Assembly (NCBI GenBank): GCA_035771165.1
Contig: JAWNZC010000473.1
Location: 5,313,001-5,377,000, forward strand
DNA length: 64,000 nt
Source: Paragorgia papillata
Lineage: Eukaryota > Cnidaria > Anthozoa > Scleralcyonacea > Coralliidae
Direction: 5' to 3'
The position numbers and the translations under genes were made by a program. The notes under the pieces are model-generated. The model had not been told where the DNA came from. It was given only the letters and a program-made list of their open reading frames with translations, and did not search any database. Shown here one piece after another: positions 1 to 12,600 of this stretch (its first letter is position 1; the number at the start of each line of letters is the position of its first letter).

Positions 1-1275
1 ACAACTCCAAAATTTCGATGTTGACTGCTCATAAATAGATTATTTGCCTACAGTACAAACAAAAACTGTTGCTTTTACTTATTACATGTATATCCAACTA
101 CAGTAGGGGAAATACATAACATCATATTCTCTTTCAATGATAGAAGAGCAAGTCGGCCTTATAGTATTCCTACGTTTATACTAAAAATATTGAGTAATGG
201 ACAGTAATATTATATTCTTAATATTATATTCTTTGAGATATTATTTAATTTTCCCCCTATCAGGTATACATGTACCCTGGTCCATTAAAGACCATTATGT
301 TCTACACCCCCCCCCCCCACCCCACCCCCGAAATGCTCAATTTCAAAGGGGTGCCAATTACTCGATTAGTGCCTTGCTGCAGTGGGATGCGACGCGGCTT
401 TTCATTGAAAATGTCAATCACATTTCTAATGTCTAGCTTCCTTGGATTTATTGGATTTCCCCCCGTTATTTTCTATAATTTTAAATGTATTTGTATAATA
501 AAACGTCCACTTCATCCCTAAATTTATATGACACCTTCCAGGTTTGATAAAATGCGCTATTGAAAACACGATTTAAAACTTTTAAATCTTTCTTCAAAGT
601 ACCGTCGGAATGCAGGAAATGCCATTTCAGAGGTCCAAATTAAAAAAATTTTCCGGGTCACCCTAGGAATGGTTTGACTAAGGTGAAAAAAATTCTAGAT
701 CCGCCCCTGCAGCACCCCCCCTGCAGCACCCCCCCTACCAGATCAAGCTGGATCCATCACTGCACCAATCTTGCTTTCATCTTGGAGTAATCTAATAGCG
801 TACCGTCCAGCTGCTATTAATAGCACAAAAAGCGGACAAACAAAGCAAAATTGACTTTCAAATCATTGAAAAATGAGCCATTATCCATTGTTCGAAGTGC
901 AAGAATTGTGGGTAAAAGCGGACAAACATCAATCCTGACGTCATCACGACGGAGTGCTAGTGAAGCCCAACCAATAAAAACACTTGCCTAACAGATTTAG
1001 CCCCCTAACAGATTTATAGTAATCGAAATATATAGAGAATAATACATGAATGCGCGGGTCAACACGAGAAATAAATTTCATATTTCCAAGCATTCATGTA
1101 TTGTTCTGTTTATTATATAAAAAACAGTCCTTTTCCCCCACAAAAATAGAGCAGTAAACTCTAATACGTTTCACGATAATCGACACATGTGAGATTATCA
1201 TGAATAATCACATGTGAGATCGTTTTTATTAGTGGCAGAAACATCAATAAAACACCGCTCTATTTTATATAATAA
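1..1275. other. Gene-free repeat debris
   Basis: No convincing exon is seen. A poly-C run lies near 307-330 and a short C-rich direct repeat near 708-737. Bases about 788-965 match the interior of the TTAA-type element at 46,902-47,565, sharing blocks such as AAATTGACTTTCAAAT and AAAAGCGGAC, so this is a degraded copy. Bases about 600-680 resemble a repeat fragment also seen near 3,280-3,400 and 25,120-25,200 (GAAATGCCATTTC-like text). Confidence 0.55.
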
Positions 1276-1418
1276 AGTAAGGTTAGATATACTGCCGAAA
1301 CAGAGAACGTAGGAGTCTAACGTTTCGAGCGAAGGCCCTTCCTCTGCAGAGAGAAGGGTCTTCGCTCGAAACGTTAGACTCCTACGTTCTCTGTTTCGGC
1401 AGTATACCCAACCTTACT
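1276..1418. repeat. Near-perfect 143-bp hairpin element
   Basis: Two arms of about 66 bp (1,276-1,341 and 1,353-1,418) are reverse complements with a few mismatches around a loop of about 11 bases. The arm contains ACTGCCGAAACAGAGAACGT and TCGAGCGAAG. One arm of the same family recurs at about 33,545-33,630. This is probably a small fold-back element or the terminal hairpin of a retroelement. Confidence 0.8.
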
Positions 1419-1437
1419 ATATGTACTATGTACTATA

Positions 1438-1439
<2 letters not shown>

Positions 1440-1491
<52 letters not shown>
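1440..1491. repeat. (TA)n microsatellite
   Basis: About 25 uninterrupted TA dinucleotides immediately right of the hairpin element. A shorter TA run lies near 1,831-1,848. Confidence 0.95.
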
Positions 1492-1585
1492 CCAGGCACA
1501 GTGCTACAAAGCGGTGCCCTCACCCTGTGGCGTTCAAAACATCGCGTTAAGAATGTCCCGTCAAAAATGTCGCTTGCTATTGATT

Positions 1586-1654
1586 CCGAACGAACGAACG
1601 AACGAACGAACGAACGAACGAACGAACGAACGAACGAACGAACGAACGAACGAA
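1586..1654. repeat. (GAAC)n microsatellite
   Basis: About 17 copies of the tetranucleotide CGAA/GAAC. A short perfect hairpin (TTTGAAAGTTAGCT and its complement) follows at about 1,665-1,701. Confidence 0.95.
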
Positions 1655-2210
1655 GTCACAAGCGGTTTGAAAGTTAGCTGCGCCCGCAAGCTAACTTTCA
1701 AGGCACCGCAATATTTTAACAGGGAGCCCATGTCACCAAAGTGTTTTTCAATAGGTACCTATAATAACAATAATGTATACGGGGTAACATAAATGAAATA
1801 TGAAGTAAATACAAGATAACAAGATATGGTTATATATATATATATATAGACGTTATATATAATAGACGTTTGGTGGTCGTTCGTCCAGCTCAATTACTCA
1901 GAAAAGATTTTAGCGTTTGCATGAGAATAAGATGTAGTTAAAGTGATATGATAAGTTGTACGTATACATGTGCATGTGGTACGTTTGCGAACTTGGTGTA
2001 ATGTAACAAACGTTTGGTGGACGTTCGTCAAGCTCAATCAGCCCGGGGGCCGTCTTCTTCGTGATAAATTAATTTATGTTTTCCCCAGTTAGTCTTACCT
2101 TTAGGTAAGTGGAATTTGGTGTTTGTTTCTAGTATGGTATCGGTGGAAATTGCTATTTGGTATAGTAGATCAACTTTGAATCAAAAACGTTGTTCAGACA
2201 TTTAATGTTA
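1655..2210. other. No gene seen; short direct repeats
   Basis: A direct repeat of about 27 bp (ACGTTTGGTGG, CGTTCGTC, AGCTCAAT) occurs near 1,865-1,893 and again near 2,009-2,037. Nothing else is recognised. Confidence 0.5.
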
Positions 2211-3069
2211 CTGTAGACCTTCGGGTTACGTTTTAGGGAAAACATAGCGCTCCGTCCATTTATTGCATATACCAAAACCTAGCTACACATTCGAAAGCTG
2301 ATATATACTGGGCTACAAGACTGCATCAAAACACATTTGGTAATTTAGTTATGAACGCAAACAAAAAATAGCGCTTCTGTTTATAAAGGTTTTCATTCCA
2401 ATTTGAAATATACTATATACTATAATTGAACAACTAGGTAGATAAATATCATAGCAAAAAAAGGGTGTCCGGGTTTGTAAAAATTCCAAATACTTTTAGA
2501 GTTATAATTGTCAGTTGTTTGCTGTACAAGCTGTGTTAGTTGGTAATACTCAGAAAAACTCTGAGCTCTAAGCGGGACTCGAACCCAGCTCAGAGTTTTT
2601 CTAGAGCTCAGAGCTCTTCTGATTATTACCAACTAACATAGCTTGTACAGCAAACAACTGACAATTATTACTAACATCAAGCTGCAATTTCTGAAACTAA
2701 CTTTTAGAGTTATCGAATTTTCACTATCACAGCTAACACAGAAGGTTGAATGGGCTTGCATAAAAGGCCGTAAAAAGATAACTATTGAAAATTTTACAAT
2801 TCCCAGACACACTTGTCACCAGAATGTTAAGTTACTCGAATACAATTTTTAGACGATTCTGATAAATTTGTGTTCACTTATAGCCTTTTAAATTTCTTAC
2901 TTTAGTTCAAAATATTTCTTTCAGGAAAAGCCGTGTGAAAGAAACCTCTTGTCACTTTTTTCATTGCTTAGAAATAAAAAAAACATTTCCGGAATCTGAA
3001 AGCCCTCATAAAGTGCTTCACTTTCAGCGAATAAAAAAATTAAAAACACTATGGTTTGGAGGTCTACAG
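2211..3069. mobile_element. MITE-like element, TA target (Tc1/mariner-like?)
   Basis: The ends are short inverted repeats, CTGTAGACCT on the left and AGGTCTACAG on the right, each bordered by TA (2,209-2,210 and 3,070-3,071). A 70-bp inverted repeat lies inside at about 2,510-2,575 and 2,600-2,670 (CAGTTGTTTGCTGTACAAGC). No transposase is seen. The terminal match is short, so the superfamily is a guess from the TA target. Confidence 0.45.
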
Positions 3070-3690
3070 TAACCCTAAAAATACAGTTACAGCGATGCTC
3101 GTGACGTCGATCGTTTATTCAAGAGTATACAGAATTATATTAATAATATTACAGAATGTTTTGATATAATTATAGTATAAAGGTTACCAATCAGCCTGAA
3201 ACATTTGAATTCAAAATACTATTATTAATTAACGGATGCATGACAGCTACTTTGTATCAAATTACGAACTTAGAGTTCCCGAAGAGGAAATCTTCTAGGG
3301 GGGTCCGGGGGCATGCCCCCCCCTGGAAAATTTTGAAATTTAGAGTGTCCAAAATGCCATTTTCCTGCATCCTGAGGGGTGAATTTTAAGATCACTGAAG
3401 GTCATAAAATGTCATAAAAACTAGTTAAAATACAACACATTTCTGACATTTTCAAATATAATTAATATGGAAAATTTTGTCAGGAACTACAAAAAGATTT
3501 TTCGTCACGACATAATCTTATCAAAATAAAAACTATTTAACTAATATAAAGATTTATCTATTAGTATACCTGTTTATCTATATCTATGCTAATAGCCTGA
3601 GTCCGAAATCTTCCTTTTATATTTTAATTGCTTCATTCTTTGCTCATTTATTTCGGTATTACTGGGGGGGGGGGGTAGAGTATACGTATG
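3070..3690. other. No gene seen; repeat fragment
   Basis: AT-rich unannotated sequence. A fragment near 3,280-3,400 carries GGGGGTCCGGGGGCATGCCC followed by GAAAATTTTGAAATT. Similar text near 600 and 25,130 marks it as dispersed. A poly-G run (3,664-3,674) sits just before the satellite. Confidence 0.45.
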
Positions 3691-6600
3691 TCCGTTAAGT
3701 CAAACAATGTGAACCAACACATCACCCCATATATATGCGGTTTACACTCTCTATATATAACACCTTTAGCCGAAAACACCACATTTTTGGAAAAGATGGA
3801 AGGAATGATTCAAATTGTCTGAAATTCTCAGATAAGTCTACCTTTACCAAGATAAAACTTTAGTTAAAATATCAAGAAAAATTATAAACTGATAAAGTCA
3901 GACAATGTCAACCAACATATACGCACTCCGTGATATGCAGTTCATTTTCCTTTAGCCGAAAACACCCCATTTTTGGAAAAGATGGAAGGAATCAGTCAAA
4001 TTGTCTGAAATTTTCAGATTAGTCTACTTTTACCAAGATAAAACTTTAGTTAAAATATCAAGAGAAACCATGCAATGTGAACCAACACATCGCTCCATAT
4101 ATGCGGCTTATACTCTCTATATATAACACCTTTAGCCGAAAATACCCCATTTTTGGAAAAGATGGAAGAAATCTGTCAAATGGTCTGAAATTTTGAAATT
4201 AATTTACGTTTACTAAGTTAGAACTATGGTTAAAATATAAAGAGAAACCATGAAGTCAAACAATGTGAACCAACACATCACCCCATATATGCGGTTTTTA
4301 TTCTCTGTATAATATAATTTAACACCTTTAGCCGAAAATACCACATTTTTGGAAAAGATGGAAGGAATGAGTCAAATTGTCTGACATTTTCAGATAAGTC
4401 TACCTTTACCAAGATAAAACTTTAGCTAAAATATCAAGAAAAATTATAAAATCAAACAATGTGAACTGAGAGACATTATTCAAGGGAGACTACTTAGTCT
4501 CCCCTGCGTGGAAAGGGAGACTAATTAGTCTCCCTTCAGATTTTAGACTTGTCGTTCACATGGTACAAATTTCGAACACAATTACCAAGTGCCAAGTTAA
4601 AAGTATGGTTAAAGTATCATAAAAAATTATAAACTGATAAAGTCAGACAATGTCAACCAACATATACGCACTCCGTGATATGCAGTTCATGCTCTATATA
4701 TAACACCTTTAGCCGAAAATACCTCATTTTTGGAAAAGATGGAAGGAATCAGTCAAATTGTCTGCAATTTTCAGATTAGCCTACTTTTACCAAGATAAAA
4801 CGTTAGTTGAAATATCAAGAGAAACCATTAAGTCAAACAATGTGAACCAACACATCGCTCCATATATACGGCTTATACTCTCTCTATATATAACACCTTT
4901 AGCCGAAAATACCCCATTTTTGGAAAAGATGGAAGAAATCTGTCAAATGGCCTGAAATTTTGAAATTCATTTACTTTTACTAAGTTAGAACTATGGTTAA
5001 AATATAAAGAGAAACCATGAAGTCAAACAATGTGAACCAACACATCACCCCATATATGCGGTTTTTACTCTCTCTATATATAACACCTTTAGCCGAAAAT
5101 ACCCTATTTTTGGAAAAGATGGAAGGAATGAGTCAAATTGTCTGAAATTTTCAGATAAGTCTACCTTTACCAAGATAAAACTTTAGTGAAAATATCAAGA
5201 AAAATTATAAAATCAAACAATGTGAACTGAGAGACATTATTCAAGGGAGACTATTTAGTCTCCCCTGCATGGAAAGGGAGACTAATTAGTCTCCCTTCAG
5301 ATTTTAGACTTGTCGTTTACATGGTACAAATTTGGAACACAATTAACAAGTGCCAAGTTAAAAGTATGGTTAAAGTATCATAAAAACTGATTATAAACTG
5401 ATAAAGTCAGACAATGTCAACCAACATATACGCACTCCGTGATATGCAGTTCATGCTCTATATATAACACCTTTAGCCGAAAATAGCTCATTTTTGGAAA
5501 AGATGGAAGGAATCAGTCAAATTGTCTGAAATTTTCAGATTAGCCTACTTTTACCAAGATAAAACTTTAGTTAAAATATCAAGAGAAACCATTAAGTCAA
5601 ACAATGTGAACCAACACATCACCCCATATATGCGGTTTTTACTCTCTCTATATATAACACCTTTAGCGGAAAATACCCCATTTTTGGAAAAGATGGAAGG
5701 AATGAGTCAAATTGTCTGAAATTTTCAGATCAGTCTACCTTTACCAAGATAAAACTTTAGTGAAAATATCAAGAAAAATTATAAAATCAAACAATGTGAA
5801 CTGAGAGACATTATTCAAGGGAGACTATTTAGTCTCCCCTGCATGGAAAGGGAGACTAATTAGTCTCCCTTCAGATTTTAGACTTGTCGTTTACATGGTA
5901 CAAATTTGGAACACAATTAACAAGTGCCAAGTTAAAAGTATGGTTAAAGTATCATAAAAAATTATAAACTGATAAAGTCGGACAATGTCAACCAACATAT
6001 ACGCACTCCGTGATATGCAGTTCATGCTCTATATATATCACCTTTAGCCGAAAATACCTCATTTTTGGAAAAGATGGAAGGAATCAGTCAAATTGTTTGA
6101 AATTTTCAGATTAGTCTACTTTTACCAAGATAAAACGTTAGTTGAAATATCAAGAGAAACCATTAAGTCAAACAATGTGAACCAACACATCACCCCATAT
6201 ATGCGGTTTTTACTCTCTCTATATATAACACCTTTAGCCGAAAATACCCCATTTTGGGAAAAGATGGAAGAAATCTGTCAAATGGCCTGAAATTTTGAAA
6301 TTAATCTACTTTTACTAAGTTAGAACTACGGTCAAAATATAAAGAGAAACCATGAAGTCAAACAATGTGAACCAACACATCACCCCATATATGCGGTTTT
6401 TACTCTCTCTATATGTAACACCTTTAGCCGAAAATACCCCATTTTTGGAAAAGATGGAAGGAATGAGTCAAATTGTCTGAAATTTTCAGATCAGTCTACC
6501 TTTACCAAGATAAAACTTTAGTGAAAATATCAAGAGAAACCATTAAGTCAAACAATGTGAACCAACACATCGCTCCATATATACGGCTTATACTCTCTCT

Positions 6601-9600
6601 ATATATAACACCTTTAGCCGAAAATACCCCATTTTGGGAAAAGATGGAAGAAATCTGCCAAATGGCCTAAAATTTTGAAATTAATCTACTTTTACTAAGT
6701 TAGAACTACGGTTAAAATATAAAGAGAAACCATGAAGTCAAACAATGTGAACCAACACATCACCCCATATATGCGGTTTTTACTCTCTCTATATGTAACA
6801 CCTTTAGCCGAAAATACCCCATTTTTGGAAAAGATGGAAGGAATCAGTCAAATTGTCTGAAATTTTCAGATTAGTCTACTTTTACCAAGGTAAAACGTTA
6901 GTTAAAATATCAAGAGAAACCATTAAGTCAAACAATGTGAACCAACACATCGCTCCATATATACGGCTTATACTCTCTCTATATATAACACCTTTAGCCG
7001 AAAATACCCCATTTTGGGAAAAGATGGAAGAAATCTGTCAAATGGCCTGAAATTTTGGAATTAATCTACTTTTACTAAGTTAGAACTACGGTTAAAATAT
7101 AAAGAGAAACCATGAAGTCAAACAAGTGAACCAACACATCACCCCATATATGCGGTTTTTATTCTCTGTATAATATAATTTAACACCTTTAGCCGAAAAT
7201 ACCACATTTTTGGAAAAGATGGAAGGAATGAGTCAAATTGTCTGACATTTTCAGATAAGTCTACCTTTACCAAGATAAAACTTTAGCTAAAATATCAAGA
7301 AAAATTATAAAATCAAACAATGTGAACTGAGAGACATTATTCAAGGGAGACTACTTAGTCTCCCCTGCGTGGAAAGGGAGACTAATTAGTCTCCCTTCAG
7401 ATTTTAGACTTGTCGTTCACATGGTACAAATTTCGAACACAATTACCAAGTGCCAAGTTAAAAGTATGGTTAAAGTATCATAAAAAATTATAAACTGATA
7501 AAGTCAGACAATGTCAACCAACATATACGCACTCCGTGATATGCAGTTCATGCTCTATATATAACACCTTTAGCCGAAAATACCTCATTTTTGGAAAAGA
7601 TGGAAGGAATCAGTCAAATTGTCTGCAATTTTCAGATTAGCCTACTTTTACCAAGATAAAACGTTAGTTGAAATATCAAGAGAAACCATTAAGTCAAACA
7701 ATGTGAACCAACACATCGCTCCATATATACGGCTTATACTCTCTCTATATATAACACCTTTAGCCGAAAATACCCCATTTTTGGAAAAGATGGAAGAAAT
7801 CTGTCAAATGGCCTGAAATTTTGAAATTCATTTACTTTTACTAAGTTAGAACTATGGTTAAAATATAAAGAGAAACCATGAAGTCAAACAATGTGAACCA
7901 ACACATCACCCCATATATGCGGTTTTTACTCTCTCTATATATAACACCTTTAGCCGAAAATACCCTATTTTTGGAAAAGATGGAAGGAATGAGTCAAATT
8001 GTCTGAAATTTTCAGATAAGTCTACCTTTACCAAGATAAAACTTTAGTGAAAATATCAAGAAAAATTATAAAATCAAACAATGTGAACTGAGAGACATTA
8101 TTCAAGGGAGACTATTTAGTCTCCCCTGCATGGAAAGGGAGACTAATTAGTCTCCCCTTCATATTTTAGACTTGTCGTTTACATGGTACAAATTTGGAAC
8201 ACAATTAACAAGTGCCAAGTTAAAAGTATGGTTAAAGTATCATAAAAACTGATTATAAACTGATAAAGTCAGACAATGTCAACCAACATATACGCACTCC
8301 GTGATATGCAGTTCATGCTCTATATATAACACCTTTAGCCGAAAATAGCTCATTTTTGGAAAAGATGGAAGGAATCAGTCAAATTGTCTGAAATTTTCAG
8401 ATTAGCCTACTTTTACCAAGATAAAACTTTAGTTAAAATATCAAGAGAAACCATTAAGTCAAACAATGTGAACCAACACATCACCCCATATATGCGGTTT
8501 TTTACTCTCTCTATATATAACACCTTTAGCGGAAAATACCCCATTTTTGGAAAAGATGGAAGGAATGAGTCAAATTGTCTGAAATTTTCAGATCAGTCTA
8601 CCTTTACCAAGATAAAACTTTAGTGAAAATATCAAGAAAAATTATAAAATCAAACAATGTGAACTGAGAGACATTATTCAAGGGAGACTATTTAGTCTCC
8701 CCTGCATGGAAAGGGAGACTAATTAGTCTCCCTTCAGATTTTAGACTTGTCGTTTACATGGTACAAATTTGGAACACAATTAACAAGTGCCAAGTTAAAA
8801 GTATGGTTAAAGTATCATAAAAAATTATAAACTGATAAAGTCGGACAATGTCAACCAACATATACGCACTCCGTGATATGCAGTTCATGCTCTATATATA
8901 TCACCTTTAGCCGAAAATACCTCATTTTTGGAAAAGATGGAAGGAATCAGTCAAATTGTTTGAAATTTTCAGATTAGTCTACTTTTACCAAGATAAAACG
9001 TTAGTTGAAATATCAAGAGAAACCATTAAGTCAAACAATGTGAACCAACACATCACCCCATATATGCGGTTTTTACTCTCTCTATATATAACACCTTTAG
9101 CCGAAAATACCCCATTTTTTGGAAAAGATGGAAGGAATGAGTCAAATTGTCTGAAATTTTCAGATCAGTCTACCTTTACCAAGATAAAACTTTAGTGAAA
9201 ATATCAAGAGAAACCATTAAGTCAAACAATGTGAACCAACACATCGCTCCATATATACGGCTTATACTCTCTCTATATATAACACCTTTAGCCGAAAATA
9301 CCCCATTTTGGGAAAAGATGGAAGAAATCTGCCAAATGGCCTAAAATTTTGAAATTAATCTACTTTTACTAAGTTAGAACTACGGTTAAAATATAAAGAG
9401 AAACCATGAAGTCAAACAATGTGAACCAACACATCACCCCATATATGCGGTTTTTACTCTCTCTATATGTAACACCTTTAGCCGAAAATACCCCATTTTG
9501 GGAAAAGATGGAAGGAATCAGTCAAATTGTCTGAAATTTTCAGATTAGTCTACTTTTACCAAGGTAAAACGTTAGTTAAAATATCAAGAGAAACCATTAA

Positions 9601-12600
9601 GTCAAACAATGTGAACCAACACATCGCCCATATATACGGCTTATACTCTCTCTATATATAACACCTTTAGCCGAAAATACCCCATTTTGGGAAAAGATGG
9701 AAGAAATCTGTCAAATGGCCTGAAATTTTGGAATTAATCTACTTTTACTAAGTTAGAACTACGGTTTAAAATATAAAGAGAAACCATGAAGTCAAACAAG
9801 TGAACCAACACATCACCCCATATATGCGGTTTTATTCTCTGTATAATATATAACACCTTTAGCCGAAAATACCACATTTTTGGAAAAGATGGAAGGAATG
9901 AGTCAAATTGTCCTGACATTTTCAGATAAGTCTACCTTTACCAAGATAAAACTTTAGCTAAAATATCAAGAAAAATTATAAAATCAAACAATGTGAACTG
10001 AGACATTATTCAAGGGAGACTACTTAGTCTCCCCTGCGTGGAAAGGGAGACTAATTAGTCTCCCTTCAGATTTTAGACTTGTCGTTCACATGGTACAAAT
10101 TTCGAACACAATTAACCAAGTGCCAAGTTAAAAGTATGGTTAAAGTATCATAAAAAATTATAAACTGATAAAGTCAGACAATGTCAACCAACATATACGC
10201 ACTCCGTGATATGCAGTTCATGCTCTATATATAACACCTTTAGCCGAAAATACCTCAATTTTTGGAAAAGATGGAAGGAATCAGTCAAATTGTCTGCAAT
10301 TTTCAGATTAGCCTACTTTTACCAAGATAAAACGTTTAGTTGAAATATCAAGAAAAACAAACCATTAAGTCAAACAATGTGAACCAACACATCGGCTCCA
10401 TATATACGGCTTATACTCTCTCTATATATAACACCTTTAGCCGAAAATACCCCATTTTTGGAAAAGATGGAAGAAATCTGTCAAATGGCCTGAAATTTTG
10501 AAATTCATTTACTTTTACTAAGTTAGAACGTTGGTTAAAATATAAAGAGAAACCATTAAGTCAAACAATGTGAACCAACACATCACCCCATATATGCGGT
10601 TTTTACTCTCTCTATATATAACACCTTTAGCCGTCTCTCTATATATAACACCTTTAGCCGAAAATACCCTATTTTTGGAAAAGATGGAAGGAATGAGTCA
10701 AATTGTCTGAAATTTTCAGATAAGTCTACCTTTACCAAGATAAAACTTTAGTGAAAATATCAAGAAAAATTATAAAATCAAACAATGTGAACTGAGAGAC
10801 ATTATTCAAGGGAGACTATTTAGTCTCCCCTGCATGGAAAGGGAGACTAATTAGTCTCCCTTCATATTTTAGACTTGTCGTTTACATGGTACAAATTTGG
10901 AACACAATTAACAAGTGCCAAGTTAAAAGTATGGTTAAAGTATCATAAAAACTGATTATAAACTGATAAAGTCAGACAATGTCAACCAACATATACGCAC
11001 TCCGTGATATGCAGTTCATGCTCTATATATAACACCTTTAGCCGAAAATAGCTCATTTTTGGAAAAGATGGAAGGAATCAGTCAAATTGTCTGAAATTTT
11101 CAGATTAGCCTACTTTTACCAAGATAAAACTTTAGTTAAAATATCAAGAGAAACCATTAAGTCAAACAATGTGAACCAACACATCACCCCATATATGCGG
11201 TTTTTACTCTCTCTATATATAACACCTTTAGCGGAAAATACCCCATTTTTGGAAAAGATGGAAGGAATGAGTCAAATTGTCTGAAATTTTCAGATCAGTC
11301 TACCTTTACCAAGATAAAAACTTTAGTGAAAATATCAAGAAAAATTATAAAATCAAACAATGTGAACTGAGAGACATTATTCAAGGGAGACTATTTAGTC
11401 TCCCCTGCATGGAAAGGGAGACTAATTAGTCTCCCTTCAGATTTTAGACTTGTCGTTTACATGGTACAAATTTGGAACACAATTAACAAGTGCCAAGTTA
11501 AAAGTATGGTTAAAGTATCATAAAAAATTATAAACTGATAAAGTCGGACAATGTCAACCAACATATACGCACTCCGTGATATGCAGTTCATGCTCTATAT
11601 ATCACCTTTAGCCGAAAATACCTCATTTTTGGAAAAGATGGAAGGAATCAGTCAAATTGTTTGAAATTTTCAGATTAGTCTACTTTTACCAAGATAAAAC
11701 GTTAGTTGAAATATCAAGAGAAACCATTAAGTCAAACAATGTGAACCAACACATCACCCCATATATGCGGTTTTTACTCTCTCTATATATAACACCTTTA
11801 GCCGAAAATACCCCATTTTGGGAAAAGATGGAAGAAATCTGTCAAATGGCCTGAAATTTTGAAATTAATCTACTTTTACTAAGTTAGAACTACGGTTAAA
11901 ATATAAAGAGAAACCATGAAGTCAAACAATGTGAACCAACACATCACCCCATATATGCGGTTTTTACTCTCTCTATATGAAACACCTTTAGCCGAAAATA
12001 CCCCATTTTTGGAAAAGATGGAAGGAATCAGTCAAATTGTCTGAAATTTTCAGATTAGTCTACTTTTACCAAGGTAAAACGTTAGTTAAAATATCAAGAG
12101 AAACCATTAAGTCAAACAATGTGAACCAACACATCGCTCCATATATACGGCTTATACTCTCTCTATATATAACACCTTTAGCCGAAAATACCCCATTTTG
12201 GGAAAAGATGGAAGAAATCTGTCAAATGGCCTGAAATTTTGAAATTAATCTACTTTTACTAAGTTAGAACTACGGTTAAAATATAAAGAGAAACCATGAA
12301 GTCAAACAAGTGAACCAACACATCACCCCATATATGCGGTTTTTACTCTCTCTATATGTAACACCTTTAGCCGAAAATACCCCATTTTTGGAAAAGATGG
12401 AAGGAATGAGTCAAATTGTCTGAAATTTTCAGATCAGTCTACCTTTACCAAGATAAAACTTTAGTGAAAATATCAAGAGAAACCATTAAGTCAAACAATG
12501 TGAACCAACACATCGCTCCATATATACGGCTTATACTCTCTCTATATATAACACCTTTAGCCGAAAATACCCCATTTTGGGAAAAGATGGAAGAAATCTG

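Noticed and set aside
2560..2640. tRNA gene on the minus strand
   Set aside because: GGGTTCGAGTCCC resembles a B box, but no A box or cloverleaf stems are found. It is part of an inverted repeat.
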